Of a DNA stretch of 64,000 bases, positions 43,558 to 53,316 are shown piece by piece. The position numbers and the translations under genes are program-made. Under the pieces are notes generated by a model. That model saw only the letters and a list, made by a program, of their open reading frames with translations, made no database searches and was not told the origin of the DNA. The DNA is from Aliiruegeria sabulilitoris. Lineage in GTDB: Bacteria > Pseudomonadota > Alphaproteobacteria > Rhodobacterales > Rhodobacteraceae. Each line of letters starts with the position of its first letter. The stretch's first letter is position 1. The stretch covers positions 25,441-89,440 of the forward strand of contig NZ_LOAS01000026.1 of the NCBI RefSeq assembly GCF_001558155.1. The letters are read 5' to 3'.

Positions 43558-44942
43558 GAAGCGCGCCTTTCCTTGATGAGGGCTTCCAGCGCGGCAAGGT
43601 CGTTGGCGACACGGGTCACGCGTTCGGGTCGCTCATACAGATCCGCCATGCGATTGGGAAGAGGTGGGCGCTGACCGGTGGCAGCCTCGACCGCGTCGGG
43701 GAATTTCGCCGGATGCGCAGTGGCAAGCGTGATCATCGGGGTCGTGCCCATATGCTCCCCGGCCACCTTCACGCCGACGGCGCTATGAGGGCAGAGAATC
43801 TCGCCGGTCTCGGCGAAGAGGCGCTTGATCGTCGCGGTGGTTTCTTCCTCCGAGGCACGGCCAGAGGCGAAGGTTTCGCACAAGGATTGCAGCGCGCCTT
43901 GGGAGATCGTGAAGCCGCCCTGCCCTTTCAGCTCGTCCATGAGTTGCGCGACCGCGTTGCCATCGCGGCCATAAGCGTCGAAGAGCGCACGCTCGAAATT
44001 GGAACTGACCTGGATATCCATCGACGGGCTGATCGACGGCGTGACCCCGGACGTGACATAGCCGCCGGAGCTGAGCGCACGGTGCAGGATGTCGTTCCGG
44101 TTGGTGGCGATGACCAGCTTCTCGATCGGAAGGCCCATGCGGCGGGCGATGTAGCCCGCGAAGATATCGCCGAAATTGCCGGTGGGCACCGTCAAGGAAA
44201 CCGGGCGATGCGGCGCGCCGAGGGCCACGGCGGAGGTGAAGTAATAGACGACCTGCGCCAGAACCCGCGCCCAGTTGATCGAGTTCACCCCGGCGAGGCG
44301 GACCTCGTCGCGGAAGTCGAAATGGTTGAACATGTCCTTCAGCCGCGCCTGGCAATCGTCGAAATCGCCATCGAGCGCGAGGGCGTGGACATTGGCCTCC
44401 GACGGCGTGGTCATCTGGCGGCGCTGCACCTCGGAGACGCGGCCATGCGGGAAGAGGATGAAGACATCTACCGCGTCGAGACCGCGAAAGGCCTCGATGG
44501 CGGCCGAGCCGGTATCGCCGGAGGTGGCACCAACAATGGTGACCTTCTCGCCGCGCCGCTTCAGGGCCACCTGGAAGAGCTGGCCAATGAGCTGCATGGC
44601 AAAATCCTTGAAGGCCAGGGTCGGCCCGTGGAACAGCTCCAGCAGGAAATGGTTGGGCCCGAGCTGCACCATCGGCGCGCGGGCGGCGTGGCCGAAAGAG
44701 GCGTAGGCCTTGGCGATGATCTCTCGGAATTCGTCCTCCGTAAAGCTCTCGCCGAGGAAGGGCCACATGATGCGGAAGGCCACTTCCTCGTAGGGAAGCC
44801 CGGCCAGCGCGGCGATATCGGCAGGCGACATCTGCGGGATTTCCTGGGGGACATAGAGGCCGCCATCGCGGGCAAGCCCCGTGAGCATCGCTTCCTCGAA
44901 GGAGAGGATCGGCGCCTGGCCTCGGGTAGAGATGTATTTCAT
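43554..44942 (-). CDS. thrC: Threonine synthase
   Basis: A 462-residue PLP enzyme converting O-phosphohomoserine to threonine. It shows the long-form N-terminus MKYISTRGQAPILSFEEAMLTGLARDGGLYVP, the PLP lysine in HGPTLAFKDFAMQL, the catalytic block ATSGDTGSAAIEAFRGLDAVDVFILFPHGRVSEVQ and VPTGNFGDIFAGYIARRMGLP, which binds the phosphate. The ATG is at 44942. It overlaps the M16 gene by four bases (TTGA) and follows surf1 after 129 bases that contain a dispersed repeat. The surf1-thrC-M16 order is widespread in alphaproteobacteria. Confidence 0.96.
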   Translation of the reverse strand: MKYISTRGQAPILSFEEAMLTGLARDGGLYVPQEIPQMSPADIAALAGLPYEEVAFRIMWPFLGESFTEDEFREIIAKAYASFGHAARAPMVQLGPNHFLLELFHGPTLAFKDFAMQLIGQLFQVALKRRGEKVTIVGATSGDTGSAAIEAFRGLDAVDVFILFPHGRVSEVQRRQMTTPSEANVHALALDGDFDDCQARLKDMFNHFDFRDEVRLAGVNSINWARVLAQVVYYFTSAVALGAPHRPVSLTVPTGNFGDIFAGYIARRMGLPIEKLVIATNRNDILHRALSSGGYVTSGVTPSISPSMDIQVSSNFERALFDAYGRDGNAVAQLMDELKGQGGFTISQGALQSLCETFASGRASEEETTATIKRLFAETGEILCPHSAVGVKVAGEHMGTTPMITLATAHPAKFPDAVEAATGQRPPLPNRMADLYERPERVTRVANDLAALEALIKERRAS

Positions 44943-45009
44943 CGTAGTATGATCTCGTGTCTGTCGGCCCGCACCCGGCCCGGCCTTTGCGCGGGGTGCG
45001 CGTTCGGGA

Positions 45010-45042
45010 GCCTCCGGCGGGGATATTTCGGGTCAGAAGAAG
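45010..45042 (+). repeat. Dispersed intergenic element, copy C
   Basis: Reads GCCTCCGGCGGGGATATTTC (45010-45029) then GGGTCAGAAGAAG. This is the cleanest copy of the element core. It lies between surf1 and thrC, both on the minus strand, so any transcript through the cta operon into thrC would contain the reverse complement. Confidence 0.75.
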
Positions 45043-45071
45043 TCGGCGGGCCGGCTCATTTCTTTTTGGAG

Positions 45072-45746
45072 TCAAGGGTTGCGACGTGAGATACGCCAGA
45101 GTTGCAGCGCTGTCATCCCCAACCAGCACAGGGCAAGGCCAAACCAGGTGACGGCGTAGCCGAGATGGTCGTTCGGGATACCGGAACTATCGACCGGCAA
45201 GGGCGTCACGGTTGGATCGGCGGGGGTCATCTTCCGCGCCACGACCAAAACCGGCTCAGTCTCCAGAACACCGGCCAGCAGCGGCACATCCCGGGCATAC
45301 CAATAGTTGGTCTCCGGGTCGTTCTCCGGCGTGAAACGGTCCCGCTCCTCGGGCCAGTGCAGGTTTCCGATGACTGTTACGGTTCCGGGTGTGCGCTTCG
45401 CCTGCTTGGCATCGGTCGGGATAAAACCGTGATCGAGCAGGATACGGCGGCCATTATCCATCTCCAGCGCGGTGATGATGCGGAAACCCGGGCCGAGCTT
45501 GCGGGTGGAAACGAGGAAATGCAACTCGCGCTGGCCAGTTGCGCCAGAGACCTCGACAGGGAGGTACTGGTCGGTATCCGCATCGGGGTTGACTGGAACC
45601 GGCACGGGCGCAGCGAGGATTTGTCGGTCGATCTCGGAGAGGATCGCTTCCTTCCAGGCGAGACGCTGGACCTGCCAGACGCCCAGCGAAATCAGGATCC
45701 CGCCGCCGATCAATCCAATCAGCAATGGCGCTATGTAGCGTTTCAC
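45072..45746 (-). CDS. SURF1 family cytochrome oxidase biogenesis protein
   Basis: A 224-residue SURF1-type protein with a first membrane helix (IAPLLIGLIGGGILISLGVWQVQRLAWKEAIL), a periplasmic domain (YLPVEVSGATGQRELHFL, LLDHGFIPTDAKQAK) and a second helix near the end (LGYAVTWFGLALCWLGMTAL). The GxWQxxRxxWK signature is diagnostic. SURF1 helps insert haem a into subunit I of aa3 oxidase. GTG at 45746 is preferred because GGAGGG lies 11 bases before it; a TTG at 45764 is alternative. It follows ctaE after about 100 bases that hold dispersed repeat copy F. Confidence 0.9.
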   Translation of the reverse strand: MKRYIAPLLIGLIGGGILISLGVWQVQRLAWKEAILSEIDRQILAAPVPVPVNPDADTDQYLPVEVSGATGQRELHFLVSTRKLGPGFRIITALEMDNGRRILLDHGFIPTDAKQAKRTPGTVTVIGNLHWPEERDRFTPENDPETNYWYARDVPLLAGVLETEPVLVVARKMTPADPTVTPLPVDSSGIPNDHLGYAVTWFGLALCWLGMTALQLWRISRRNP

Positions 45747-45797
45747 CTTTCCGTGGCCCTCCAAATGGCGCGGGGCGCAGCCAATGCCGCGCCCCTG

Positions 45798-45830
45798 CTT
45801 CTTCTTGGATCAAATACTCCTGCCGGAGGC
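45798..45830 (-). repeat. Dispersed intergenic element, copy F
   Basis: On the minus strand this reads GCCTCCGGCAGGAGTATTTG then ATCCAAGAAGAAG, a good match to the element core (copies C and D). It lies between ctaE and surf1, within the presumed cytochrome oxidase operon. Confidence 0.7.
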
Positions 45831-45844
45831 AAGAAATCTATGGC

Positions 45845-46648
45845 TCAACCGCCCCAGATGTAGACGGCGAAGAAGAGGAAAAGCCAGACCACGTCCACGA
45901 AGTGCCAGTACCAGGCCGCCGCCTCGAAGCCGATATGGCTCTCGGGGGTGAAATGCCCGGCGCGGGTGCGCAGGTAGCATATGAAAAGGAAGATCGTGCC
46001 AATGATGACATGGGCCCCGTGGAAACCGGTCGCCATGAAGAAGTTGGCACCATAGATGTTGCCAGCGAAACCGAAGGCGGCGTGGCTGTATTCATAGGCC
46101 TGGAAGACGGTGAAGATCAGGCCGAGCACAACGGCGAGGATCAGCCCCATCTTCATGTCCTTGCGGTTGTTGTCGTCATGGACAAGCGCATGGTGGGCCC
46201 AGGTGGCCGCACAGCCCGACAGAAGCAGGATCAGCGTATTGATCAGCGGCAGGTGCCACGGGTCGAAGGTCTCGATGCCGGCGGGCGGCCAGACGCCATC
46301 GACGGCCGGGCTTTCCGGGCCCATCGGGTACATGGCGTGCTTGAAGAAGGACCAGAACCACGCGGCGAAGAACATCACCTCGGACATGATGAACAGGATG
46401 AAACCGTAGCGCAGCCCGATCAGCACCACTGGCGTGTGATCGCCCGCCTGCTCCTCGGCGATGGTCTCGGCCCACCAGGCATACATCGTGTAGAGGACGC
46501 CGATCAGACCGGCGAAGAACATGAATGGCGTAATATCATGCATCCACAGCACGGCGCCGAAAAGCATGACAAAGCCGGCGACTGCTCCAATGAACGGCCA
46601 GATCGATGGCGGCAGGATGTGATAATCGTGGTTCTTGGCGTGTGCCAT
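45845..46648 (-). CDS. ctaE: Cytochrome c oxidase subunit III
   Basis: A 267-residue seven-helix subunit III of aa3-type oxidase. It begins [22 protein letters not shown] and has the family blocks [88 protein letters not shown] and the C-terminal [25 protein letters not shown] 46648 follows AAAGGGACC. It sits in the conserved order coxB-ctaB-(small ORF)-ctaG-ctaE-surf1. Confidence 0.97.
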   Translation of the reverse strand: MAHAKNHDYHILPPSIWPFIGAVAGFVMLFGAVLWMHDITPFMFFAGLIGVLYTMYAWWAETIAEEQAGDHTPVVLIGLRYGFILFIMSEVMFFAAWFWSFFKHAMYPMGPESPAVDGVWPPAGIETFDPWHLPLINTLILLLSGCAATWAHHALVHDDNNRKDMKMGLILAVVLGLIFTVFQAYEYSHAAFGFAGNIYGANFFMATGFHGAHVIIGTIFLFICYLRTRAGHFTPESHIGFEAAAWYWHFVDVVWLFLFFAVYIWGG

Positions 46649-46682
46649 ATTTGGTCCCTTTGCGCGTTTCTTCAGGTGTTGG

Positions 46683-47252
46683 TCACTCAGGGAGCGCCAA
46701 CGCCGCCTGCTCTTGCGGCAGGTCGATTTCATAGAATGTGTAGGAAAGCGTGATCCGCGGCGCGTATTTTGCGTCGCGGTCGTTTACGATCTCGGGATCG
46801 ACATAAAAGGAGACCGGCATGATGGCGGTCTCGCCGGGCTGCAATACTTGCTCTTCAAAGCAAAAGCAGTCGATCTTGACGAAGTAGTTGCCGGCGTCGA
46901 AGGGTGCCACGTTGTAGCTGGCAGAGCCCGCGACCGGCCGGTCCGTCGGGTTATGCGCCTCGTAGAAGGCCAGCCCCGTCTCACCGATGCGAATCTCCAT
47001 CTCGCGTTCCATGGGCTTGAAGCTCCACGGCATATTCTCGGCGAGCGAGCCGTCGAAGCGGACCTTGATGGTCTTGTCCAGGATCAGGTCGGAGCCGGCA
47101 TCGGCGGTATTGGTCGTGCCGCCATAGCCGGTGACGCGACAGAAAAAGTCGTAAAGCGGCACCGAAGCCCAAGCGAGCGATCCCATGACGAACACCACGC
47201 CCAACGTTTGGGCGAGCGTCCGTTTGGGTCCCTGGAGGTTCGGAAAGATCAC
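46683..47252 (-). CDS. ctaG: Cytochrome c oxidase assembly protein CtaG (Cox11)
   Basis: A 189-residue Cox11-type copper chaperone needed to build the CuB site of subunit I. It has an N-terminal membrane helix ([36 protein letters not shown]) and a periplasmic immunoglobulin-like domain with the copper-binding [13 protein letters not shown] motif and [10 protein letters not shown]. The start is GTG at 47252, overlapping the preceding small ORF as GTGA. ctaE starts 34 bases after its stop. Confidence 0.95.
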   Translation of the reverse strand: MIFPNLQGPKRTLAQTLGVVFVMGSLAWASVPLYDFFCRVTGYGGTTNTADAGSDLILDKTIKVRFDGSLAENMPWSFKPMEREMEIRIGETGLAFYEAHNPTDRPVAGSASYNVAPFDAGNYFVKIDCFCFEEQVLQPGETAIMPVSFYVDPEIVNDRDAKYAPRITLSYTFYEIDLPQEQAALALPE

Positions 47253-47419
47253 TGCCCGGCCTCCGTGTTGACCATGCCGGTGCCCAGCACGTCCTGACCT
47301 CCGCCGACCTTGACGATGGTCATGCCGAAGACGATGCCGACAAAGGCAAGCAGGATCAGCCCGAGACCGAGATTGCGGCCCCTGCGGCGATCATGCAGCT
47401 CATGCGTTGCGCGGATCAT
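47249..47419 (-). CDS. CoxF-like small membrane protein of the cta operon
   Basis: A 56-residue single-helix protein, MIRATHELHDRRRGRNLGLGL followed by one hydrophobic segment (GLILLAFVGIVFGMTIVKV) and a short tail. Its ATG overlaps the ctaB stop as ATGA and its stop overlaps the ctaG start as GTGA, so it is placed tightly between them. GGGAGGG lies upstream. Small proteins (CoxF/CtaG-adjacent) are known in this spot in Paracoccus/Rhodobacter-type operons; their role is not settled. A longer frame upstream (to 47497) runs inside ctaB and is unlikely. Confidence 0.75.
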   Translation of the reverse strand: MIRATHELHDRRRGRNLGLGLILLAFVGIVFGMTIVKVGGGQDVLGTGMVNTEAGQ

Positions 47420-48372
47420 GCGAACCCTCCCCAGAGGCCAAGCCCCCGCAGCGCGGCATCGACAAGCAGCGCGGTGAAATGTGCGAAGAGATACCACAGC
47501 GACAGCTTGAAGAAGCGTTTCTCCTCGCCATAGGCATCCGCTTCGGCCTGAGCCGTGGAGCGCTTGAAAACTTTCCAGGCACCGACAAGGAAACGGAAAT
47601 TCATCACCAGCGCCGTAGCCAGATAGGCCGGACCACCGATTGAGGTGAAGGCCAGCCCGAGCGAACAGGCGGCGAGCAGGATGGTGTAGCCGAGGATATG
47701 GCGGCGTGTCACGTCATGGCCGTGGGTCACCGTCAGCATCGGAACCTTCGCCTCGTCGTAGTCGGACTTCATGAACAGCGCCAGCGCCCAGAAATGCGGC
47801 GGCGTCCAGATGAAGATCAGCGCGAACATCAGAACGGATTCGACGGAAACGCCGCCCGTGGCCACCGCCCAGCCGATCATCGGCGGGAAGGCTCCGGCGG
47901 CGCCGCCGATGACGATGTTCTGCGGCGTCCAGCGCTTCAGCCACATCGTGTAGATAACGACATAGAAGAAGATGGTGAAGGCCAGCAGCGCACCCGCGAA
48001 GATATTCGAGGCCAGCGCCAGCATCATCACCGACAGTCCGGAAAGCGCGAGCCCGAGGCCGAGCGCCTCGCCTTCGCTTACCTTGCCCGCCGGGATCGGC
48101 CGTTTCTGCGTACGGCGCATGATGCGGTCGATATCGGCATCCCACCACATGTTCAGCGCGCCCGACGCGCCCCCGCCGATGGCGATGAAGAGCACCGAGG
48201 TGAAGATGATGAACGGGTGTACCGGCACCGGCGCCACCAGAAGGCCCACCAGCGCGGTGAAGACGACGAGCGACATGACCCGCGGCTTCAGCAGCGCGAA
48301 GTAATCCTTCAGCTCCGGCTCAGCACTCCGAACCGACTCCTGCGCGGACGTATGAAGAGATGTATCCGTCAT
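47416..48372 (-). CDS. ctaB: Protohaem IX farnesyltransferase (haem O synthase)
   Basis: A 318-residue UbiA-superfamily prenyltransferase that adds farnesyl to haem B to give haem O, the precursor of haem a. It has about nine membrane helices and the two aspartate-rich substrate loops: ALNMWWDADIDRIMRRTQKRPIPAG (NxxxDxxxD) and MKSDYDEAKVPMLTVTHG. The N-terminal LKDYFALLKPRVMSLVV is typical. ATG at 48372. It lies 15 bases after coxB on the same strand. Confidence 0.97.
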   Translation of the reverse strand: MTDTSLHTSAQESVRSAEPELKDYFALLKPRVMSLVVFTALVGLLVAPVPVHPFIIFTSVLFIAIGGGASGALNMWWDADIDRIMRRTQKRPIPAGKVSEGEALGLGLALSGLSVMMLALASNIFAGALLAFTIFFYVVIYTMWLKRWTPQNIVIGGAAGAFPPMIGWAVATGGVSVESVLMFALIFIWTPPHFWALALFMKSDYDEAKVPMLTVTHGHDVTRRHILGYTILLAACSLGLAFTSIGGPAYLATALVMNFRFLVGAWKVFKRSTAQAEADAYGEEKRFFKLSLWYLFAHFTALLVDAALRGLGLWGGFA

Positions 48373-48387
48373 GAACCGTCCGCGCGA

Positions 48388-49281
48388 TTATTCGGCCGAA
48401 GCCAGGTTCAGCGCGCGCGGTTTGCCGGCATATTCCTCGATCGCACCATCCAGCCACTGCGCATACGCCTCTTCGCTCACCACTTTCACGGTGATCGGCA
48501 TATAGGCATGAGCGATGCCGCAAAGCTCGGAACACTGGCCGAAATAGACGCCCTCTTCCTCTGCCTTGAACCACAGCTCGGCCAGGCGGCCCGGCACAGC
48601 ATCCTGCTTCACACCGAATGCGGGAATGGTCCAGGAGTGGATCACGTCGGTCGCGGTGACCTGCACGACGACGGTCTTGTTGACCGGTACGACGACGGCG
48701 GTATCGGTGGCGAGCAGGAAGTGCTCCTTCTCGTAACCGGCGGCCTCAAGCTGGGCCACGACCTCGTCGGTCAGCTTGTTCTCGGCATCCTGACCGATCA
48801 TGTAGCTGTCGAAGGTGAACTCGTGATCGGGATATTCATAGGTCCAGTACCACTGGTTACCGATCGCCTTGATGGTTATGTCGCCTTCCGGGATGATCTG
48901 CTGCTTGAACAGCACAGGCAGCGAGAACGACCCGATCACGACCAGTATGATTATGGGCACGATCGTCCAGGCGACCTCGATCGGGGAGTTGTGCGTGAAA
49001 CGCGCGGGCTCGGGGTTGGCCTTGCGGTTGTGGCGCAGAAAGACATAGCCCAACAACGCCGCCACGAAGATCACGATGGCAAAGATGATGTAGTTCAGCA
49101 GCCCGTCGAGAAAGTGAATATCGCGCGCCAGTTCGGTCACCGCCGGCTGGAACCCGATCCCCCCCGGTTTCGGCGCACCGATCACTTCAAGATTGCCCGC
49201 ATCCTGGGCGATGGCAGCGCCGGCCGTAAACATGCCAGCAAGGGCAGCCGCGAGGCCGCTCTTCAGCGTCAAAAGTCGCAT
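48388..49281 (-). CDS. coxB: Cytochrome c oxidase subunit II
   Basis: A 297-residue subunit II with a signal peptide ([26 protein letters not shown]), two membrane helices ([22 protein letters not shown] and [23 protein letters not shown]) and a periplasmic cupredoxin domain. The binuclear CuA ligands are visible in [16 protein letters not shown] (Cys, Glu, Cys, His, Met) with His in [12 protein letters not shown]. The electron-entry tryptophan region is [15 protein letters not shown] 49281 is chosen for the signal peptide; no strong ribosome site is visible. It leads the cta operon and is divergent from tldD. Subunit I (ctaD) is not in this window. Confidence 0.96.
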   Translation of the reverse strand: MRLLTLKSGLAAALAGMFTAGAAIAQDAGNLEVIGAPKPGGIGFQPAVTELARDIHFLDGLLNYIIFAIVIFVAALLGYVFLRHNRKANPEPARFTHNSPIEVAWTIVPIIILVVIGSFSLPVLFKQQIIPEGDITIKAIGNQWYWTYEYPDHEFTFDSYMIGQDAENKLTDEVVAQLEAAGYEKEHFLLATDTAVVVPVNKTVVVQVTATDVIHSWTIPAFGVKQDAVPGRLAELWFKAEEEGVYFGQCSELCGIAHAYMPITVKVVSEEAYAQWLDGAIEEYAGKPRALNLASAE

Positions 49282-49468
49282 CAATTTTATGTCCCGTTCG
49301 CTATTCGGCCTAAGCCGCGACGGGCCGTCCTCCCAGATGGCATGAGCCATCCGGGCATCAAGCCCGTTGTGTCCTCGCGGCAGAAGACCATATTACGCAT
49401 AACCGCACAAGTCGGTGATTTGAAATTTCGACTCACCTGCGAATGTGTCGATATCAGGAGCCATCCCT

Positions 49469-50899
49469 TTGACCGGAACCGAAAATACAGCTTTCCGCCC
49501 CTTCGAGACCCATCTGGATCAGGACGCAGCCCTGCGAATCCTGCGCGACGCCACCCAAGGTGCTGACGACGGGGAGATTTTCCTCGAAAGGCGCCGTTCC
49601 GAAGCGCTGGTTTTCGACGATGGCCGGATCAAGACCGCGAGCTATGACGCTGCTGAAGGTTTTGGCCTGCGCGCGGTGCGCGGCGAGACCGCAGGCTATG
49701 CGCATTCCACCGAAATCAGCGAGGCAGCGCTCCGGCGGGCCTCCGAAACCGCGCGGCTGGCCGTGGGCGATGGCGGCGGAACGCTGGCAGACGCCCCCCA
49801 GGCGACGAATCGCAAACTCTATGGCGACGGCAATCCCATCGCCGATGCCGCCTTCCCGTTGAAGATCGAAACGCTGCGCGAGATCGACGCGTTCGCTCGC
49901 GCGCTCGATCCGCGCGTGGTGCAGGTCTCCGCCACCCTCGCGGCCTCGATTCAGGAGGTCACGATTCTGCGCCCCGACGGCACGCTGGTGCAGGACACCC
50001 GCCCGATGAGCCGGCTGAACGTGAGCGTGATTGTCGAAAAGGACGGGCGGCGCGAACAGGGCGGAACCGGCGGCGGCGGGCGTGCAGGCCTCGATGGCCT
50101 GCTCGACCGCGCCCACTGGCAAGCCACGACGCGCGAGGCACTGCGCATCGCGCTGGTCAATCTCGACGCTGAACCGGCCCCGGCGGGAGTCATGGATGTC
50201 GTGCTTGGCCCGGGGTGGCCCGGCATCCTGCTGCACGAAGCCATCGGCCACGGGCTGGAGGGCGATGCCAACCGCAAGGGCACCTCGGCCTTTGCCGGGC
50301 TGATGGGCCAGAGGATCGCCGCACCCGGCGTGACCGTGCTCGATGACGGCACCATTCCCGACCGCCGCGGCTCCATCACCGTCGATGACGAGGGCACCCC
50401 CTCGGGCCGCAATGTGCTGATCGAGGACGGAATTCTCGTCGGCTTCATGCAGGATCGCCAGAATGCGCGCCTGATGGGCGCCGCCCCCACCGGCAATGGC
50501 CGCCGCGAAAGCTATGCCCACCCGCCCATGCCGCGCATGACCAATACCTACATGCTCTCCGGCGATGCCGCGCCAGAAGACATCCTCGCCGATCTCAAGG
50601 ACGGGATCTATGCCGTCGGTTTCGGCGGCGGCCAGGTCGACATCACCAACGGCAAGTTCGTTTTCTCCTGCACCGAGGCCTACCGGGTAAAGAACGGACA
50701 GGTCGGAGCCGCGGTAAAAGGTGCCACGCTGATCGGCGACGGCCCCACCGCCCTTCGCCAGATCACCGCCATCGGCAATGACATGGCGCTCGATCCGGGC
50801 ATCGGCAATTGCGGCAAGGCCGGACAGTGGGTGCCGGTGGGTGTCGGACAGCCGACCCTGCGCATTGGCGGGCTAACGGTGGGTGGCTCCGCGACCTGA
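49469..50899 (+). CDS. tldD: TldD metalloprotease subunit
   Basis: A 476-residue TldD, which with TldE forms a heterodimeric protease. It has the metal-binding HExxxH motif in GILLHEAIGHGLEGDANRKG, an N-terminal nucleotide-like domain (DGRIKTASYDAAEGFGLRAVRGE) and the conserved C-terminal TNGKFVFSCTEAYRVKNGQVG, GPTALRQITAIGNDMALDPGIGNCGKAGQWVPVGVGQP. The TTG at 49469 is chosen: AGGAG at 49456-49460 is well spaced, and the upstream GTG (49445) lacks one. No pmbA/tldE is near. It is divergent from coxB. Confidence 0.93.
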   Translation: MTGTENTAFRPFETHLDQDAALRILRDATQGADDGEIFLERRRSEALVFDDGRIKTASYDAAEGFGLRAVRGETAGYAHSTEISEAALRRASETARLAVGDGGGTLADAPQATNRKLYGDGNPIADAAFPLKIETLREIDAFARALDPRVVQVSATLAASIQEVTILRPDGTLVQDTRPMSRLNVSVIVEKDGRREQGGTGGGGRAGLDGLLDRAHWQATTREALRIALVNLDAEPAPAGVMDVVLGPGWPGILLHEAIGHGLEGDANRKGTSAFAGLMGQRIAAPGVTVLDDGTIPDRRGSITVDDEGTPSGRNVLIEDGILVGFMQDRQNARLMGAAPTGNGRRESYAHPPMPRMTNTYMLSGDAAPEDILADLKDGIYAVGFGGGQVDITNGKFVFSCTEAYRVKNGQVGAAVKGATLIGDGPTALRQITAIGNDMALDPGIGNCGKAGQWVPVGVGQPTLRIGGLTVGGSAT

Positions 50900-51050
50900 G
50901 TTTCCCCGGCACACGTCGATAAGTGATCAGCGCGGGCTTTTTGCGGTCCGCGTTTTTTGTGGAATTTCTGCCAACTGGCCATCTCGGTTTACCTGCGGTT
51001 AACGCTTTCGCCTTAGCGATGACTTAAGCAAGAGATGGAGTAGCGACGGT

Positions 51051-52235
51051 TTGGAGATAGTTTCTTCCCCACCCCCCCTCGCACCACCCACCTCGGAAGG
51101 AACCAGACTGGCCTGGCTCCGTCTCTTGCGCTCCCACCGCGTGGGAACCGCAACCTTCTACAGGTTGATGAACGAACACGCGGGCGATGCCGAAGCCGCG
51201 CTCGCCGCGCTTCCGCAGGTTGCGGCCAGAGCGGGCATGTCGCGTTACAGCCCCTTCCCACGAGAACAGGCCGAGCAAGAACTGGAAGCAGGCTTTCGCG
51301 CCGGAGCACGCCCCCTCTTTATCGGCGCACAGGATTACCCCACCTCCTTGATGGATCTGACCGACGCGCCGCCGATGCTTTGGGCCATCGGTGACAGCCG
51401 CCTTGCCGGGCGCCCCACCCTTGCCATGGTCGGCGCCCGAAATGCCTCCAGCCTCGGGCGACGCGCTGCGGCCTCGCTGGCCAAGGGGCTTGGCGGCGCC
51501 GGTTTCGTCATCGTCTCCGGTCTCGCCCGAGGGATCGACGGGGTCGTTCACAAGGCCGCGCTGGAAACCGGCACCATCGCCGTTGTCGCTGGCGGGGTGG
51601 ATGTCATCTACCCGCGTGAAAACGCCGAACTGACTGCGCAGATCGCCGAGCGCGGGATGATCCTCTCGGAAATGCCCCCCGGCATGCGCCCGCAGGCCCG
51701 CCATTTTCCGCGTCGGAACCGCATCGTGTCGGGTCTCGCTTCCGCCGTCATCGTGGTCGAGGCAGCCGCCCGCTCGGGCAGCCTCATCACCGCCCGCGAT
51801 GCGCTCGATCAGGGGCGCGACGTGCTGGCCATGCCCGGCCACCCACTCGATGCCCGCGCCGCTGGTTGCAACATGCTGATCCGGGATGGCGCCACGCTGA
51901 TCCGCGGGGTCGAAGACGTGCTGGAAGCCACCGGGCCGCTCGGCCTGACACGACCGCGCCCACCGGCTCAACGCCTTGCCATGAGCTCGGTCCGAAAACC
52001 GGCCGGGCAATTCTCTCCGCCAGGGACCGAACCCGCGCAACCGACGACCGGCGATTCGCAGGTCTCGATCAGAGCCCGCATCCTGTCGCTGCTCGGCCCG
52101 GCCCCCATTGCAGAGGACCAACTGCTGCGTGATCTTAGCCTGCCGAACCAGATGGTGGCAGGCGAGTTGCTCGAACTCGAAATGGAAGGCCAGGTCGAAC
52201 GCCAGCCCGGAGGCCTTCTGGCGCTCTCGGCCTAG
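51051..52235 (+). CDS. dprA: DNA processing protein DprA
   Basis: A 394-residue DprA/Smf, which loads RecA onto incoming single-stranded DNA during transformation. The Rossmann-like core has TLAMVGARNASSLGRRAAASLA, GLARGIDGVVHKAAL, VAGGVDVIYPRENAEL, FPRRNRIVSGLASAVIVVEAA and SGSLITARDALDQGRDVLAMPGHP. A C-terminal winged-helix follows (AQRLAMSSV linker, then ILSLLGPAPIAEDQLLRDLSLPNQMVAGELLELEMEGQVERQPGG). The start is TTG at 51051 with GGAG upstream. It implies potential for DNA uptake, but no other competence gene is in the window. Confidence 0.94.
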   Translation: MEIVSSPPPLAPPTSEGTRLAWLRLLRSHRVGTATFYRLMNEHAGDAEAALAALPQVAARAGMSRYSPFPREQAEQELEAGFRAGARPLFIGAQDYPTSLMDLTDAPPMLWAIGDSRLAGRPTLAMVGARNASSLGRRAAASLAKGLGGAGFVIVSGLARGIDGVVHKAALETGTIAVVAGGVDVIYPRENAELTAQIAERGMILSEMPPGMRPQARHFPRRNRIVSGLASAVIVVEAAARSGSLITARDALDQGRDVLAMPGHPLDARAAGCNMLIRDGATLIRGVEDVLEATGPLGLTRPRPPAQRLAMSSVRKPAGQFSPPGTEPAQPTTGDSQVSIRARILSLLGPAPIAEDQLLRDLSLPNQMVAGELLELEMEGQVERQPGGLLALSA

Positions 52236-52380
52236 GTCGCGCGCACTCAGAGCCGTCGTTGGGCCCTGACGCCTGCAATCCGGTCAACGGACGCAGCTGA
52301 ACCAATCACCTCGCCAAACGAAATTCGCCGCCCCGGAGCAGATTGCCCCGAAGCGGCGATTTCCAATGTCACCGGCTGGC

Positions 52381-53271
52381 TCAGGCCTCGTCACCGAGCT
52401 CGAAGCCGCTCATTGCTTCGAGCGCCTTGATGATTGCCGAATGGTCCCAGGCGATCCCGCCAGCCCCAACACAGGCATTCCAGAGCGCATGGGTGGTTGC
52501 CGTGTTCGGCAGCGGCACGCCGAGCGCATAGCCCTCAGCCAGAGCAAGATTCAGGTCCTTGCGGTGCAGTTCGATCCGGCCACCGGGCTCGAAATTGCGC
52601 TCGATCATGCGCTTGCCGTGGTTCTGGAACACGAGCGAATCCGCCCATCCACCGGCCAGCGCGGCATGAACCTTACGCGGGTCGGCCCCGGCGCGAGCGG
52701 CCAGAAGCAGCGCCTCGGCGACTGCCTCGATGGTGTTGCCGACGATGATCTGGTTGCAGATCTTGGTCATCTGGCCAATGCCGTTGGCACCGACAAGGGT
52801 CACGTTCTTGCCCATGCAGTCCAGCATCGGCTTTGCCCGGTCAAAGGCATCCTGGTTGCCGCCACACATGATGGCCAGCGTGCCAGCCTGGGCGCCCACA
52901 TCGCCGCCGGAAACCGGTGCGTCGATATACTCGCAGCCCAGCTCGTTGATCTTGGCCGCATATTCGCGGGTTTCCTTGGGCGCGATGGAGCTGTGATCGA
53001 TGACGATCTTGCCGGGCGTGAGCCCCTCGGCCACGCCATTCTCGCCGAAGAGAACCTTGCCCACATCCGGCGTGTTCGGCAGCATCGTGAAGATGATATC
53101 GGCCTTTTCGGCCACTTCGCGGGCCGAGCCACAGACCACAGCGCCGCCTTCGACCAGGGCGTCCGGAACCTTCTTCATATCGCAGGCGAAAATCTCATAT
53201 CCGCCCTTTTGCAGGTTGAGCGCCATCGGCCCGCCCATGATCCCCAATCCGATAAAACCAAGCTTACTCAT
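52381..53271 (-). CDS. garR: NAD-binding beta-hydroxyacid dehydrogenase, probably 2-hydroxy-3-oxopropionate (tartronate semialdehyde) reductase
   Basis: A 296-residue enzyme of the 3-hydroxyisobutyrate dehydrogenase family. It starts with the NAD-binding KLGFIGLGIMGGPMALNL, has the substrate loop EYIDAPVSGGDVGAQAGTLAIM, and the catalytic lysine in GQMTKICNQIIVGNTIEAVAEAL (Lys of the GxxxKxxxN motif). The GGDVGA stretch and C-terminus HRKDLNLALAEG resemble GarR/GlxR-type reductases, which convert tartronate semialdehyde to glycerate; 3-hydroxyisobutyrate as substrate is possible. ATG 53271 follows GAGGAGG. It is divergent from a GntR/FadR-type regulator with shared operators between them. Confidence 0.85.
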   Translation of the reverse strand: MSKLGFIGLGIMGGPMALNLQKGGYEIFACDMKKVPDALVEGGAVVCGSAREVAEKADIIFTMLPNTPDVGKVLFGENGVAEGLTPGKIVIDHSSIAPKETREYAAKINELGCEYIDAPVSGGDVGAQAGTLAIMCGGNQDAFDRAKPMLDCMGKNVTLVGANGIGQMTKICNQIIVGNTIEAVAEALLLAARAGADPRKVHAALAGGWADSLVFQNHGKRMIERNFEPGGRIELHRKDLNLALAEGYALGVPLPNTATTHALWNACVGAGGIAWDHSAIIKALEAMSGFELGDEA

Positions 53272-53316
53272 GGATGCCTCCTCTACGGCTTGCAGTTGCT
53301 GGACATCTCATAATAC

